From Allobosea sp. (GTDB lineage Bacteria > Pseudomonadota > Alphaproteobacteria > Rhizobiales > Beijerinckiaceae): DNA of 64,000 bases. The translations under genes were made by a program, and so were the position numbers. Below the pieces are notes generated by a model. That model worked only from the letters and a program-made list of their open reading frames with translations. It had not been told where the DNA came from and did no database searches. Where the stretch lies: contig JAAEQB010000109.1 of NCBI GenBank assembly GCA_024231975.1, positions 124,001 through 188,000 on the forward strand. Reading direction: 5' to 3'. Of the stretch, positions 25,805 through 33,870 are shown in pieces. Numbering within the stretch: the first letter of the stretch is position 1; each line of letters starts with the position of its first letter.

Positions 25805-26071
25805 ATGCACATGGCGATGGTGATCGGCGGCGGCGTCGTCCTGCTCGGGCTGTTCCTGCTGTTCGGCAAGCTCTGGGGCGGAGCCGAGCCAGCCTTCGCG
25901 ACGGTGGCCAGGCTCTTCGTGCCGGTCTGGCTTGCGATCGCACTGGTCAACATGTGGGTCGGCGTCACCAGGGCCGGCTATTCGGTGCGCGAGGAGCTGC
26001 CGATCCTGGCGGTGGTCTTCGCCGTTCCGGCGGCTCTCGCTCTCCTCGTCGCCTGGCGTGTCGCGCGCTGA
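25805..26071 (+). CDS. Small conserved-type membrane protein, function unknown
   Basis: 88 residues from the ATG at 25805, preceded by GAGGA. Three hydrophobic stretches cover most of the protein: VIGGGVVLLGLFLLFGKLW, VARLFVPVWLAIALVNMWVG, and LPILAVVFAVPAALALLVAW. The end is WRVAR. The hydrophobic profile fits a small three-helix inner-membrane protein; I do not recognise a named domain. Codon usage is ordinary for the region. It is not obviously operonic: 136 bp separate it from the SDR gene and 112 bp from the deformylase-like gene. Confidence 0.7.
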   Translation: MHMAMVIGGGVVLLGLFLLFGKLWGGAEPAFATVARLFVPVWLAIALVNMWVGVTRAGYSVREELPILAVVFAVPAALALLVAWRVAR

Positions 26072-26183
26072 AGTGTTGCCACCATAGTGGCTCAACCAGC
26101 CAGCTCAGGTTTTTCCCCGATGGCCGCTCCGAGCGGCGCGGGGCTAGACTCGTCTGGCTTTTGATCGGGGACGATTTGAGTTC

Positions 26184-26678
26184 ATGCCTGTGCGGCCGAT
26201 TTTGAATTTTCCCGATCCGCGTTTGCGCCTACCTGCAGTGCCGGTCACGCGCTTCGATGCTGATCTGCGTGCGCTTGCCGAAGACCTGCTCGATACGATG
26301 CGGGCAGCGCCTGGCATCGGCATCACCGCCCCGCATATCGGCGTGTCGTCGCGGCTCGTCGTGCTGGAGCTGACGCCGGGCGAGGTCCGCATCTACGCCA
26401 ATCCGGTGCTGGACCAGGTCTCGCGCGAAACCATCCGCCATACCGAGGGCAGCGTCTCGATGCCGGGCGTCACCGACGAGCTCGAGCGCCATGCCCGCAT
26501 CCGCGTACGGTACGTCGATCTCGACGGGCGCGAACAGCGCGAGGACGCGGATGGCCTTCTCGCTGTCTGCCATCAGCACGAGATCGACCAGCTCGACGGC
26601 GTCTTCTGGATCGACCGCCTGTCGCGGCTGAAGCGCGACCGGCTGGTGGCACGCTACAACAAGCTGCGGCGGGGGTAA
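26184..26678 (+). CDS. Peptide deformylase-like protein lacking two metal ligands
   Basis: 164 residues with the whole deformylase fold. Motif I is GIGITAPHIG (usual GxGxAAxQ). Motif II is EGSVSMPG, where active enzymes have EGCLS, so the metal-binding Cys is Ser. Motif III is CHQHEIDQLDG, where enzymes have QHExDH, so the second metal His is Gln. Only one of three Fe/Zn ligands remains. Canonical deformylase removes the N-formyl group from nascent peptides; this copy is probably not catalytic in that way, and a true def should exist elsewhere. No operon partner is evident. Confidence 0.85.
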   Translation: MPVRPILNFPDPRLRLPAVPVTRFDADLRALAEDLLDTMRAAPGIGITAPHIGVSSRLVVLELTPGEVRIYANPVLDQVSRETIRHTEGSVSMPGVTDELERHARIRVRYVDLDGREQREDADGLLAVCHQHEIDQLDGVFWIDRLSRLKRDRLVARYNKLRRG

Positions 26679-26773
26679 GGGGCAATGCGGCTGGCGTGAA
26701 CCTCAGCCCTCATGCTCGCCCTTGTGGCGAGCATCCATGTCTCGAACACCGCATTTGGCGAGGGAAGGCGTGG

Positions 26774-26796
26774 ATGGTCGGGACAAGCCCGACCAT
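26774..26796. repeat. Palindromic repeat ATGGTCGGG-type, second copy
   Basis: ATGGTCGGG (26774-26782) and CCCGACCAT (26788-26796) are perfect 9-bp arms. The sequence matches the palindrome at 20207-20229 over nearly its full length, including a flanking GAC. It lies between the deformylase-like gene and the convergent aminotransferase gene. Confidence 0.7.
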
Positions 26797-26823
26797 GACT
26801 GTAATGCCAACGGCGCGTGCCCC

Positions 26824-28164
26824 TCAGTTCGCCACAGCCCGGATCACCCGTCGCAGCTTGCCGATCAGCTCCTCGACTTGGGCTTCGGTGATGATCAGCG
26901 GCGGCGAGAAGGCGATCGTGTCGGCGGCGGTGCGGACCATCAGGCCCTCCTCGCGGAACAAGCGATCCATCGCCTCGAAGGCACGCTTGCCGACACCGTC
27001 AGCCCGTGGCGCGAGATCGACGGCGCCGACCAGGCCAAGCGTGCGGATGTCGACCACGTTCGGCTCGCCCTTGAGGCTCATCACGGCATCGGCCCAAGCG
27101 TCCTCCATCGCCCGGGCGCGCTCGAACAGGCCCTCCTCGCGATAGATGTCGAGCGCAGCCAGCGAGGCCGCCGCCGCCAGCGGGTGGCCGGAATAGGTGT
27201 AGCCGTGGAACAGCTCGATGACGTTGTCGGGGCCGTTCATGAAGGCGTCGTAGATGTGCTTGCGCACGATCACGCCGCCCATCGGCACCGTGCCCGAGGT
27301 GACGCCCTTGGCGAAGGTGATCATGTCCGGGATGACGCCGTAGCGCTCGGCGGCGAAGGCGAAGCCGAGACGGCCGAAGCCGGTGATGACCTCGTCGAAG
27401 ATCAAGAGGATACCGTGCTTGTCGCAGAGCTCGCGCAGGCGCTTGAGATAGCCCTTCGGCGGCGGCAGCGCCCCGGTCGAGCCGGCCATCGGCTCGACGA
27501 TTACGGCGGCGATGGTCGAGGCGTCGTGCAGCGCGACGACGCGCTCGAGGTCGTCGGCGAAATGCGCGCCGTATTCCGGCTCGCCCTTGCTGAAGGCCTG
27601 CTTCTCGCGGTCATAGGTGTGGGAGATGTGGTCGGTACCGGTCAAAAGCCCGCCGAAGAACTTGCGGTTGTTGACCATGCCGCCGACCGAGATGCCGCCG
27701 AAGCCGACGCCGTGATAGCCGCGCTCGCGGCCGATCAGTCGGGTCTTCGAACCCTTGCCCGAGACGTTCCAGTAGGCAAGGGCGATCTTCAGCGCCGAAT
27801 CCGCTGCTTCGGAGCCCGAGCCGGCGAAGAAGACGTGGTCGAGATCGCCCGGCGCCAGCGCCGCGATCCGGGCGGCGGCGGCGAAGACCTTGGGGTGGCC
27901 GTACTGGAAGGACGGAGCGTAGTCGAGTTCGCGCGCCTGCGCCTGGATCGCCTGGATGATCGGTTCGCGGGCATGGCCGGCATTGCAGCACCAGAGGCCG
28001 GCGGTGCCGTCCATCACCGGCTTGCCTTCGGGGGTGTAGTAGAACATGCCCTCGGCGCGGGCGATCATGCGCGGGTTCTGCTTGAACGACCGGTTCGCCG
28101 TGAACGGCATCCAATAGGCTTCGAGATCGTTCGGGGAGCTGATGGCGCTCGGCGCAGAGGTCAT
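26824..28164 (-). CDS. Class III aminotransferase (beta-alanine/omega-amino acid--pyruvate type)
   Basis: 446 residues. This is a PLP-dependent fold-type I, class III aminotransferase. DGTAGLWCCNAGHAREPI is the N-terminal substrate-pocket motif of omega-amino acid:pyruvate aminotransferases. FFAGSGSEAADSALKIA binds the PLP phosphate, IFDEVITGFGRLG holds the PLP-pyridine Asp, and the Schiff-base Lys is in ITFAKGVTSGTVPMG. GYTYSGHPLA also fits the family. It likely moves the amino group of beta-alanine or a related omega-amine to pyruvate. It stands alone on the minus strand, with 181 bp to the next divergent gene, and has no neighbour indicating the exact substrate. Confidence 0.9.
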   Translation of the reverse strand: MTSAPSAISSPNDLEAYWMPFTANRSFKQNPRMIARAEGMFYYTPEGKPVMDGTAGLWCCNAGHAREPIIQAIQAQARELDYAPSFQYGHPKVFAAAARIAALAPGDLDHVFFAGSGSEAADSALKIALAYWNVSGKGSKTRLIGRERGYHGVGFGGISVGGMVNNRKFFGGLLTGTDHISHTYDREKQAFSKGEPEYGAHFADDLERVVALHDASTIAAVIVEPMAGSTGALPPPKGYLKRLRELCDKHGILLIFDEVITGFGRLGFAFAAERYGVIPDMITFAKGVTSGTVPMGGVIVRKHIYDAFMNGPDNVIELFHGYTYSGHPLAAAASLAALDIYREEGLFERARAMEDAWADAVMSLKGEPNVVDIRTLGLVGAVDLAPRADGVGKRAFEAMDRLFREEGLMVRTAADTIAFSPPLIITEAQVEELIGKLRRVIRAVAN

Positions 28165-28345
28165 GATCCGGTCCCGTTTTGGGTTTTAAGGCTTCCTCAA
28201 CCTAGCAGCGCGGTCGGGGCTGTAAATCCACGCCGGCTCGGGGCATGCCTGCGTCCGGCGAGCGGCAGCCCGCCGCCTGGGGCAGGTGACGTTACGTCGT
28301 TTCTGGCGTAGTCTGAACAAGGGGGTAACACTGGACTACGCCCCA

Positions 28346-30127
28346 ATGATTGAAGGCGTTGCCGGTCGGGACGGGAGCGAGCCTATCGCGCCGGAGGATA
28401 TCCGCGCGCAGCTCGACCGCGTCCTCGCATCCGATATCTTCCGCAGCGCGCCACAGTTGACCGCCTTCCTGAGTTATGTCGTCGAGCAGGCGCTTGCCGG
28501 CCGCGCCGGCGAGCTCAAGGGCTACACCATCGCGGTCGAGGCGTTCGGGCGGCCGGCCGAGTTCGATCCGCAATCGGACCCGATCGTGCGCGTCGAGGCC
28601 GGTCGTCTGCGCAAGGCGCTCAATCTCTATTTCGCCGCAGACGGCGTGCGCGATCCCCTGCGGATCACGATCCCTGTTGGCGCCTATGTGCCGAGCTTCA
28701 CGCGGTGCGGTTCCCCGGGACAGGAGCCGGCCGCCCTAGCCGTCGAGCCTGCCCTGCCTGCGCCCGCCGCTGTGAAGCGAGGGCGTATCTGGGCCTATGC
28801 GGCACTCGCGCTGGTTCTGACCGGCGTGGCTGCGTTCATGGCTTGGCATCTGGGCGGCGCTGCGCCGGAGCCGAGCGTGGCCGTGTCGAGCGGAGACCTG
28901 CAGACGCCGCGGCCTGCTACCTCCAGCGTGCCCGAGCAGCCCGCCTTGGTGCAGCCCGCCGAGCCGGTCGCGGCGCCGGCCAGTTTGCCCGTGGTTGCCG
29001 TCGTGATCGCCGGCGACATCGTCGACCCCGCCGTCGAGGATGCGGCGCGGCTGTTCATGCGCCATCTCGTCGACACCATGGCTCGTTTCGACGACCTGCT
29101 CGTGGTCAAGTCGCCGGGTACGGCGCTGCGGCCGGAGGAGGGAGCCGACTATGTCCTGAGCCTCAACACGTCGCGGGCCGGCGACAAGGTCGAAGGTTTC
29201 GTGCGGCTGAGTGCGGCGAAGGACGGGCGCGTGGTCTGGACCACCTCCGGCGCGCGGAGTCTCGCGGCCGTGAGCGACGGCACCGAACTGCGCCAGTTGG
29301 CGCAGAGCGTGGCGATCCGGCTGGCCCAGCCCTTCGGCATCCTGCATGCCGATTTCAGGCTCGCGACGCTGCCGGCCGGCATCGCCTGCATCTATCAGGC
29401 GCTCAACTTCCGCCGGCATATGAAGGCGGACGACCATCTTGCCGCGCGCAACTGCCTCGATGCGCTGGTCGCGCGCGATCCCGACTTCCATCCGGCCTGG
29501 TCGCATCTGGCGCTACTGACCGCGGACGAATACGCCTCCGGCCTGAACGCCCGGTCCGGCTCGCCGCTCGACCGGGCCCTGGCTGCAGCTGTCACCGCGG
29601 TGCGGCTCGCCCCGGCGAGCGCGCGGGCGCATCAGGCGATGATGGAGGCGCAGTTCCTGCGCGGCATGACCGAGGAAGCGCTGAAATCCGGCCGGGAAGC
29701 TCTGACGCGCAACCCCTACGATCCCGACATCATGGCCGATCTCGGGGCGCGCTACGTCCAGCTCGACCGCGCGGCCGAAGGGCTGCCCTTGCTCGAGCGC
29801 GCTGTCGCGCTGAGCAATGGCCGCCCCTCCTGGTATGATGTCTTTCTCTATTTCGCGGCCTATCTGACCGGCGCGAACAAGCTCGCGGAGAACCAGGCCT
29901 CCCTGATCAGGGGCGAGGAGACCCCGCTCGCGCTGGTCGCGCGGGCCGTGGCGAGCGCGGCCGCCGACGACCGGGACGGGCTGGAGGAAGCCCTGCGGAT
30001 GCTGGGCCAGGCCGAGCCGCTCTTTGCCCTCGATGCCCGGCTCTTCCTGACCCGCAAAGGGTTCTCCTCGCCGGTCATCGACCGCATCCTGGCCGCGATC
30101 GCCCAGGCGGGGCTGCAGCCGCGCTAG
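28346..30127 (+). CDS. Membrane protein with a conserved N-terminal DNA-binding-like domain and TPR-like C-terminus
   Basis: 593 residues from the ATG at 28346 (a GTG at 28286 is in frame but poorly supported). Residues ~10-110 form a conserved block: IRAQLDRVLASDIFRSAPQL, FLSYVVEQALAGRAGELKGY, then DPQSDPIVRVEAGRLRKAL. This block heads many rhizobial proteins that go on to adenylate-cyclase or TPR parts and looks winged-helix-like. A transmembrane helix (IWAYAALALVLTGVAAFMAW, about residues 149-168) and a Pro-rich linker follow. The C-terminal half has TPR-like helices (ARNCLDALVARDPDFHPAWS, ALKSGREALTRNPYDPDIMA). No cyclase catalytic residues are seen. It may be a membrane-bound, ToxR-like sensor or regulator, which is inference. 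Confidence 0.68.
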   Translation: MIEGVAGRDGSEPIAPEDIRAQLDRVLASDIFRSAPQLTAFLSYVVEQALAGRAGELKGYTIAVEAFGRPAEFDPQSDPIVRVEAGRLRKALNLYFAADGVRDPLRITIPVGAYVPSFTRCGSPGQEPAALAVEPALPAPAAVKRGRIWAYAALALVLTGVAAFMAWHLGGAAPEPSVAVSSGDLQTPRPATSSVPEQPALVQPAEPVAAPASLPVVAVVIAGDIVDPAVEDAARLFMRHLVDTMARFDDLLVVKSPGTALRPEEGADYVLSLNTSRAGDKVEGFVRLSAAKDGRVVWTTSGARSLAAVSDGTELRQLAQSVAIRLAQPFGILHADFRLATLPAGIACIYQALNFRRHMKADDHLAARNCLDALVARDPDFHPAWSHLALLTADEYASGLNARSGSPLDRALAAAVTAVRLAPASARAHQAMMEAQFLRGMTEEALKSGREALTRNPYDPDIMADLGARYVQLDRAAEGLPLLERAVALSNGRPSWYDVFLYFAAYLTGANKLAENQASLIRGEETPLALVARAVASAAADDRDGLEEALRMLGQAEPLFALDARLFLTRKGFSSPVIDRILAAIAQAGLQPR

Positions 30128-30272
30128 GGCTGCAACCGCGCCCTCCGGCATGGCGCTGTCGCGCAATCCGTCGATAGGCCTCGCAGTCGCTGAATCTGGC
30201 CGCTATCCTATGCCGGTCGCAGCTGATTCGTAGCGTTGCGTTGCCCCTCAACCTCTTGCGCGATTTCAGCCC

Positions 30273-31724
30273 TTGGCTCGCATCCGCCTCAGCGCTCTCT
30301 CTCCGGCCGCCAGCGGCGTCGTCGGCTTTTCGCTGGGCGCCGCCGCGATCCTGCTCCTGCCGGGCAATCTCGCCAATGCGCTGGGCCTGCTGAGTGCCGG
30401 GCTCGGTCTCGCTGGAGCGGCAGCCTTGGCGCGGCGCAATACCACGCGTGAGCGCGAACAGCTGCTCGCGGCGATCGGCGAGGTCAAGGTCCGCCTCGCC
30501 ACCAACGCCATTCGCGTCGATTCAATGGCCAAGCGCCTCGACCAAATGCCGATGGGTGAGGCCGACGCCGCGCCGGCCAAGGCGATGCTCCACGAACTCA
30601 CGGCCGAAGTCGGCCTGCTCGGCGATCTCCTGCAGCAGGTTGCGACGACCCTGGGCGAACATGACGACCAGCTCAGCCGGATCGAGGGCCGGCTCGCCAA
30701 TCCGCCGCCGCAGCCCGCCCGGATCGCGGCGCTGGTCCCCGAGCGCGTCGAGCCTCGCGCTCCGGAACCCTTGATCGCGACCCGGCACGATCCGGCCGAG
30801 GCGGCACAGCGCCGTGCCGCCGAGGAGCGCGCGGCCCTGATCAGTGAAGCCCTGGCGAAAGGGCAGGTCGAGGTCCACCTCCAGCCGATCGTCAGCCTGC
30901 CGCAGCGCCGGACGCGGGGATATGAAGCGCTCGTCCGGCTGAGACTCGACGAGAAGACGCTGCTGCTCCCCTCCGAGTTCCTGACCACGGTCGAGGAACG
31001 CGGCTTCGGCCCGACGCTCGATGCGCTCGTCCTGACGCGGGCGCTGGCCATCGCCCGCCACCTCGGCAGCAAGCCGGGTGAGCTCTTCGTCTCCTGCAAT
31101 TTCAGTGCGGCGACCTGGGGCTCGTCGCGCGCTCTGGCGGCGCTGTCGCGCATCCTGGAAAAATATCACGACCACATCGGCAATCTCGTCATCGAGGTGC
31201 CGCAGCGCGTCTTCCGGGCGCTGGAGCCGGCGAGCCTTGGCCTGCTCGGTGCCATGTCGGCCAATGGCGTGCGCTTCGCGCTCGACCATGTCGCCGATCT
31301 GCGTTTCGATCCGGTCTCGCTGCACGACCGCGGCGTGCGCTTCGTCAAGGCCTCGGCGGCGCTGCTGCTGGCCGAGGCGCGCGGCGGCAAGCTCGCCGAC
31401 ATCGCGGCGGGCGACATTGCTGTCCAACTCGCCCGCGGCTCGATCCAGCTCGTCGCCGAGGAGGTCGAGGACGATCCGATGGTCGCCGACATGCTCGATC
31501 TCGGCATCGCTTTTGGCCAGGGTATCGTCTTCTCGCCGCCGCGCCCGGTCAGGCCCGAGGTCTTCGCCGAGCCGCAGCCGGCTGAGGCCGCGCCGGTTCC
31601 GAAGCCGGCAGCCGTGATGGCGCCGCCTGTCTCGGCCGAGGTGGTCGAGCACCCGGCCATGGCGCCGCCGCAGCCGGTGAAGCGCGTGCCCTTCCGCGAT
31701 ATCCTGCGCCGCGCCACCGCCTGA
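30273..31724 (+). CDS. Degenerate EAL-domain membrane protein, TipF-like
   Basis: 483 residues from a TTG start at 30273; no ATG or GTG fits better. Two N-terminal hydrophobic segments (GVVGFSLGAAAILLLPG, ALGLLSAGLGLAGAAAL) precede a coiled coil (~55-130). The EAL domain (~190-430) keeps GYEALVRL, but the other metal and catalytic positions differ: CNFSAATW replaces the xNxS strand, LDHVADLRFD replaces DDFGTG, and VKAS replaces the KID motif. It is therefore probably a c-di-GMP receptor or scaffold, not a phosphodiesterase. The two-TM, coiled-coil, EAL layout matches TipF of Caulobacter, which recruits flagellar switch proteins. A cheY gene lies 1 kb downstream. The C-terminal tail is Pro-rich. 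Confidence 0.75.
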   Translation: MARIRLSALSPAASGVVGFSLGAAAILLLPGNLANALGLLSAGLGLAGAAALARRNTTREREQLLAAIGEVKVRLATNAIRVDSMAKRLDQMPMGEADAAPAKAMLHELTAEVGLLGDLLQQVATTLGEHDDQLSRIEGRLANPPPQPARIAALVPERVEPRAPEPLIATRHDPAEAAQRRAAEERAALISEALAKGQVEVHLQPIVSLPQRRTRGYEALVRLRLDEKTLLLPSEFLTTVEERGFGPTLDALVLTRALAIARHLGSKPGELFVSCNFSAATWGSSRALAALSRILEKYHDHIGNLVIEVPQRVFRALEPASLGLLGAMSANGVRFALDHVADLRFDPVSLHDRGVRFVKASAALLLAEARGGKLADIAAGDIAVQLARGSIQLVAEEVEDDPMVADMLDLGIAFGQGIVFSPPRPVRPEVFAEPQPAEAAPVPKPAAVMAPPVSAEVVEHPAMAPPQPVKRVPFRDILRRATA

Positions 31725-31805
31725 TTTACTCCTCAGGGATGAAGCTCTGGCCTGCACCGGCGAAGCCGCGTAGACAGGCGGCGCCAGTCCGATTGGAGTT
31801 TGCCC

Positions 31806-32663
31806 GTGCCGTCATCGACCCGCCTTCTGTCCGGGGTTGCGCCCGTCATCGGCCAGTATGAGCTCTGCCTCTGCGACATCTGGGGCGTGGTCCATAACGG
31901 CGTTGCGCCCTTCGCTGCCGCCTGCAATGCTCTGGCCCGGATGCGCGCGGGTGGCGTCACCGTGGTGCTGGTCTCGAACGCGCCTCGCCCACGCTCGGAG
32001 ATCGCCGTTCAGCTCGGCAAGCTTGGCGTACCCGGCGACGCCTTCGACGCGATCGTCACCTCCGGCGACGTGGCGCGCGACCTGATTGCCCACCGCGCCG
32101 GCGAGCCGCTCTACCATCTCGGCCCGTCCCGCGACCTGCCGCTGATGGCGGGGCTCGACGCGCCGCGCGTCGGGGCGGCCGAGGCGCATTATGTCGTTTG
32201 CACCGGTCTGTTCGACGACGAGACCGAGACGGCCGAGAGCTATGCCGACCAGCTTGCCGACTTCGCTCGCCGCGGACTGACGTTGATCTGCGCCAATCCC
32301 GATCTGGTCGTCGATCGTGGCGGGCGCATCGTGCCCTGCGCGGGCTCGCTCGCGGTGGCCTATGAGAAGCTCGGCGGCGAGGCGATCTATGCCGGCAAGC
32401 CGCATGCGCCGATCTACGATCTCGCCATCCGTATCGGCCAGGAACTGCGCGGCGAGACGGTCGAGAAGGCGCGCATCCTGGCGATCGGCGATGCGATCCG
32501 CACCGACATCGCTGGCGCGGCGCAATATAGCCTTGCCTCGCTGATGTGCGTTGCCGGCATCCATGCCGGCGAGATGGCGGGCTTGTCGGAGGAAGCGCTG
32601 CAGGGCTGGTTCGGCCGGCAGAGCCACCGGCCCGACTACGCCATGCCGCATCTGGCCTGGTGA
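31806..32663 (+). CDS. TIGR01459 family HAD-superfamily hydrolase
   Basis: 285 residues from the GTG at 31806, seven bases after GGAG; a TTG at 31800 is too close to that site. This is a class IIA HAD phosphatase. Motif I is YELCLCDIWGVVHNG (nucleophile and acid/base Asp, with the second Asp replaced by Trp-Gly context DIWG), motif II is VVLVSNAPRP, and motifs III/IV are IYAGKPHAPIYDLA and ILAIGDAIRTDIAGA. It is related to NagD/p-nitrophenyl phosphatases. The substrate is unknown. It is convergent with cheY, 22 bp away. Confidence 0.85.
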   Translation: MPSSTRLLSGVAPVIGQYELCLCDIWGVVHNGVAPFAAACNALARMRAGGVTVVLVSNAPRPRSEIAVQLGKLGVPGDAFDAIVTSGDVARDLIAHRAGEPLYHLGPSRDLPLMAGLDAPRVGAAEAHYVVCTGLFDDETETAESYADQLADFARRGLTLICANPDLVVDRGGRIVPCAGSLAVAYEKLGGEAIYAGKPHAPIYDLAIRIGQELRGETVEKARILAIGDAIRTDIAGAAQYSLASLMCVAGIHAGEMAGLSEEALQGWFGRQSHRPDYAMPHLAW

Positions 32664-32685
32664 GGCGAGCGGCGGCGCCGAACAC

Positions 32686-33069
32686 TCAGGCGGCGCAGGC
32701 GGCCTCGATCTTCGACTTCAGCGTCTGCGCGTTGAACGGCTTGACGATGTAGTTGTTCACGCCGGCCTTCTTGGCGGCAATAACGTTCTCGGTCTTCGAT
32801 TCCGCCGTCACCATGATGAACGGCGTCTCGGAGATCGCGTCCTCGTTGCGGACCTGGCGGAGCAGTTCGTAGCCGGTCATCGGCTCCATGTTCCAGTCCG
32901 AGATCACCAGCCCGTATTTCTTGTCGCGCATCTTGGCGATCGCGGCATTGCCGTCGGAGGCATCGTCGACATTCTCGAAGCCGAGCTGCTTCAGGAGGTT
33001 GCGGATGATCCGCACCATCGTCTGATAGTCGTCCACCACCAGGATCGGCATTGACGGGTCGACAGCCAT
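32686..33069 (-). CDS. CheY-like single-domain response regulator
   Basis: 127 residues, a receiver domain only. The acidic pocket is Asp13/Asp14 (LVVDDYQTM), the phosphorylation site is Asp58 (LVISDWNM), the switch Thr is in IMVTAES, and Lys110 is in NYIVKPF. The LVVDDYQTMVRIIRNLLKQL opening is characteristic of rhizobial chemotaxis CheY proteins that bind the flagellar motor or act as a phosphate sink. It is not next to other che genes here, so its kinase is encoded elsewhere. Its upstream region (280 bp) is shared with the divergent MaoC gene. Confidence 0.9.
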   Translation of the reverse strand: MAVDPSMPILVVDDYQTMVRIIRNLLKQLGFENVDDASDGNAAIAKMRDKKYGLVISDWNMEPMTGYELLRQVRNEDAISETPFIMVTAESKTENVIAAKKAGVNNYIVKPFNAQTLKSKIEAACAA

Positions 33070-33349
33070 GACGGCGCTCCAATCGAGTAGTCAGCAGGGC
33101 CCAACGGCGCCAGCGCGGGGCCGCTCTCGCAGAGCAGCGACCTTGGGTCAATTGTGATAGGCGCTCGGCGTTTCAAAGCCGTTAATCCGGTCGCGCAGTG
33201 ACCTAGCGGCATACTACCTTTGGCGGACGGGGGAACAAGGCAACAGGCACCAAAGTTCAATGGTGCGATGCAGCGAATTATGGGACGCTCCTCGCTCGTT
33301 TCCGGACGCAGTCGGTCCTTCCCCGTGCTGCAGTTGCGAGAGCTGACCG
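33070..33349. other. 280-bp divergent intergenic region cheY / maoC
   Basis: I see no gene, tRNA or strong inverted repeat. It must contain the promoters of cheY (minus) and of the MaoC-family gene (plus). A somewhat AT-richer tract at about 33150-33215 (TCAATTGTGATAGG, AAGCCGTTAATCC) is the most likely promoter region, but no consensus boxes can be assigned with confidence. Confidence 0.35.
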
Positions 33350-33787
33350 ATGATGGCGAGCACGCTCTATCAAGTCCATGCCTTCGAGGATCTGGCCGTC
33401 GGCCAGCGCGAAAGCCTGATGCGCACCGTGATGGAGCGCGACATCTCGCTCTTCGCCGACCTGTCCGGCGATGCCAATCCGATCCATCTCTGCGACCGCT
33501 ATGCCGCGTCGACCAAGTTCGGCCAGCGCATCGCCCACGGCATGCTGACGGCGAGCCTGGTCTCGGCCCTGCTCGGCACGCGCCTGCCGGGACCTGGCGC
33601 GGTCTATCTCTCGCAGACCCTCAATTTCCTCGCGCCGGTGAAGATCGGCGACGTCGTCACCGCCCGCGTCGAGGTGGTCGAACTCGTGCCGGAGCGCCGC
33701 CGCGCCCGGCTGTTCTGCGAATGTCTGGTCGACGGCAAGGCCGTGCTGGAGGGCGAGGCCTGGGTGGCGTTGCCGCGGGCGGCATAA
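33350..33787 (+). CDS. MaoC family (R)-enoyl-CoA hydratase-like protein
   Basis: 145 residues. It is a single hot-dog domain with the hydratase-2 motif: FADLSGDANPIHLCDRYAAS contains the catalytic Asp (SGDxNP) and His, and FGQRIAHGMLTASL follows. It hydrates trans-2-enoyl-CoA to (R)-3-hydroxyacyl-CoA, often feeding polyhydroxyalkanoate synthesis (PhaJ) or working with beta-oxidation. Two adjacent ATG codons (33350, 33353) are possible starts. It stands as a single gene, with ribF starting 83 bp downstream. Whether it acts on short- or medium-chain substrates cannot be told. Confidence 0.85.
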   Translation: MMASTLYQVHAFEDLAVGQRESLMRTVMERDISLFADLSGDANPIHLCDRYAASTKFGQRIAHGMLTASLVSALLGTRLPGPGAVYLSQTLNFLAPVKIGDVVTARVEVVELVPERRRARLFCECLVDGKAVLEGEAWVALPRAA

Positions 33788-33870
33788 GGCTCAACCTCCC
33801 TTGACGCTCCCCGCCGCTTGGGGCCAAACACGGCGGTAGCCGGGGCTTCCCGGCGTCGACCTTGCGTTCC

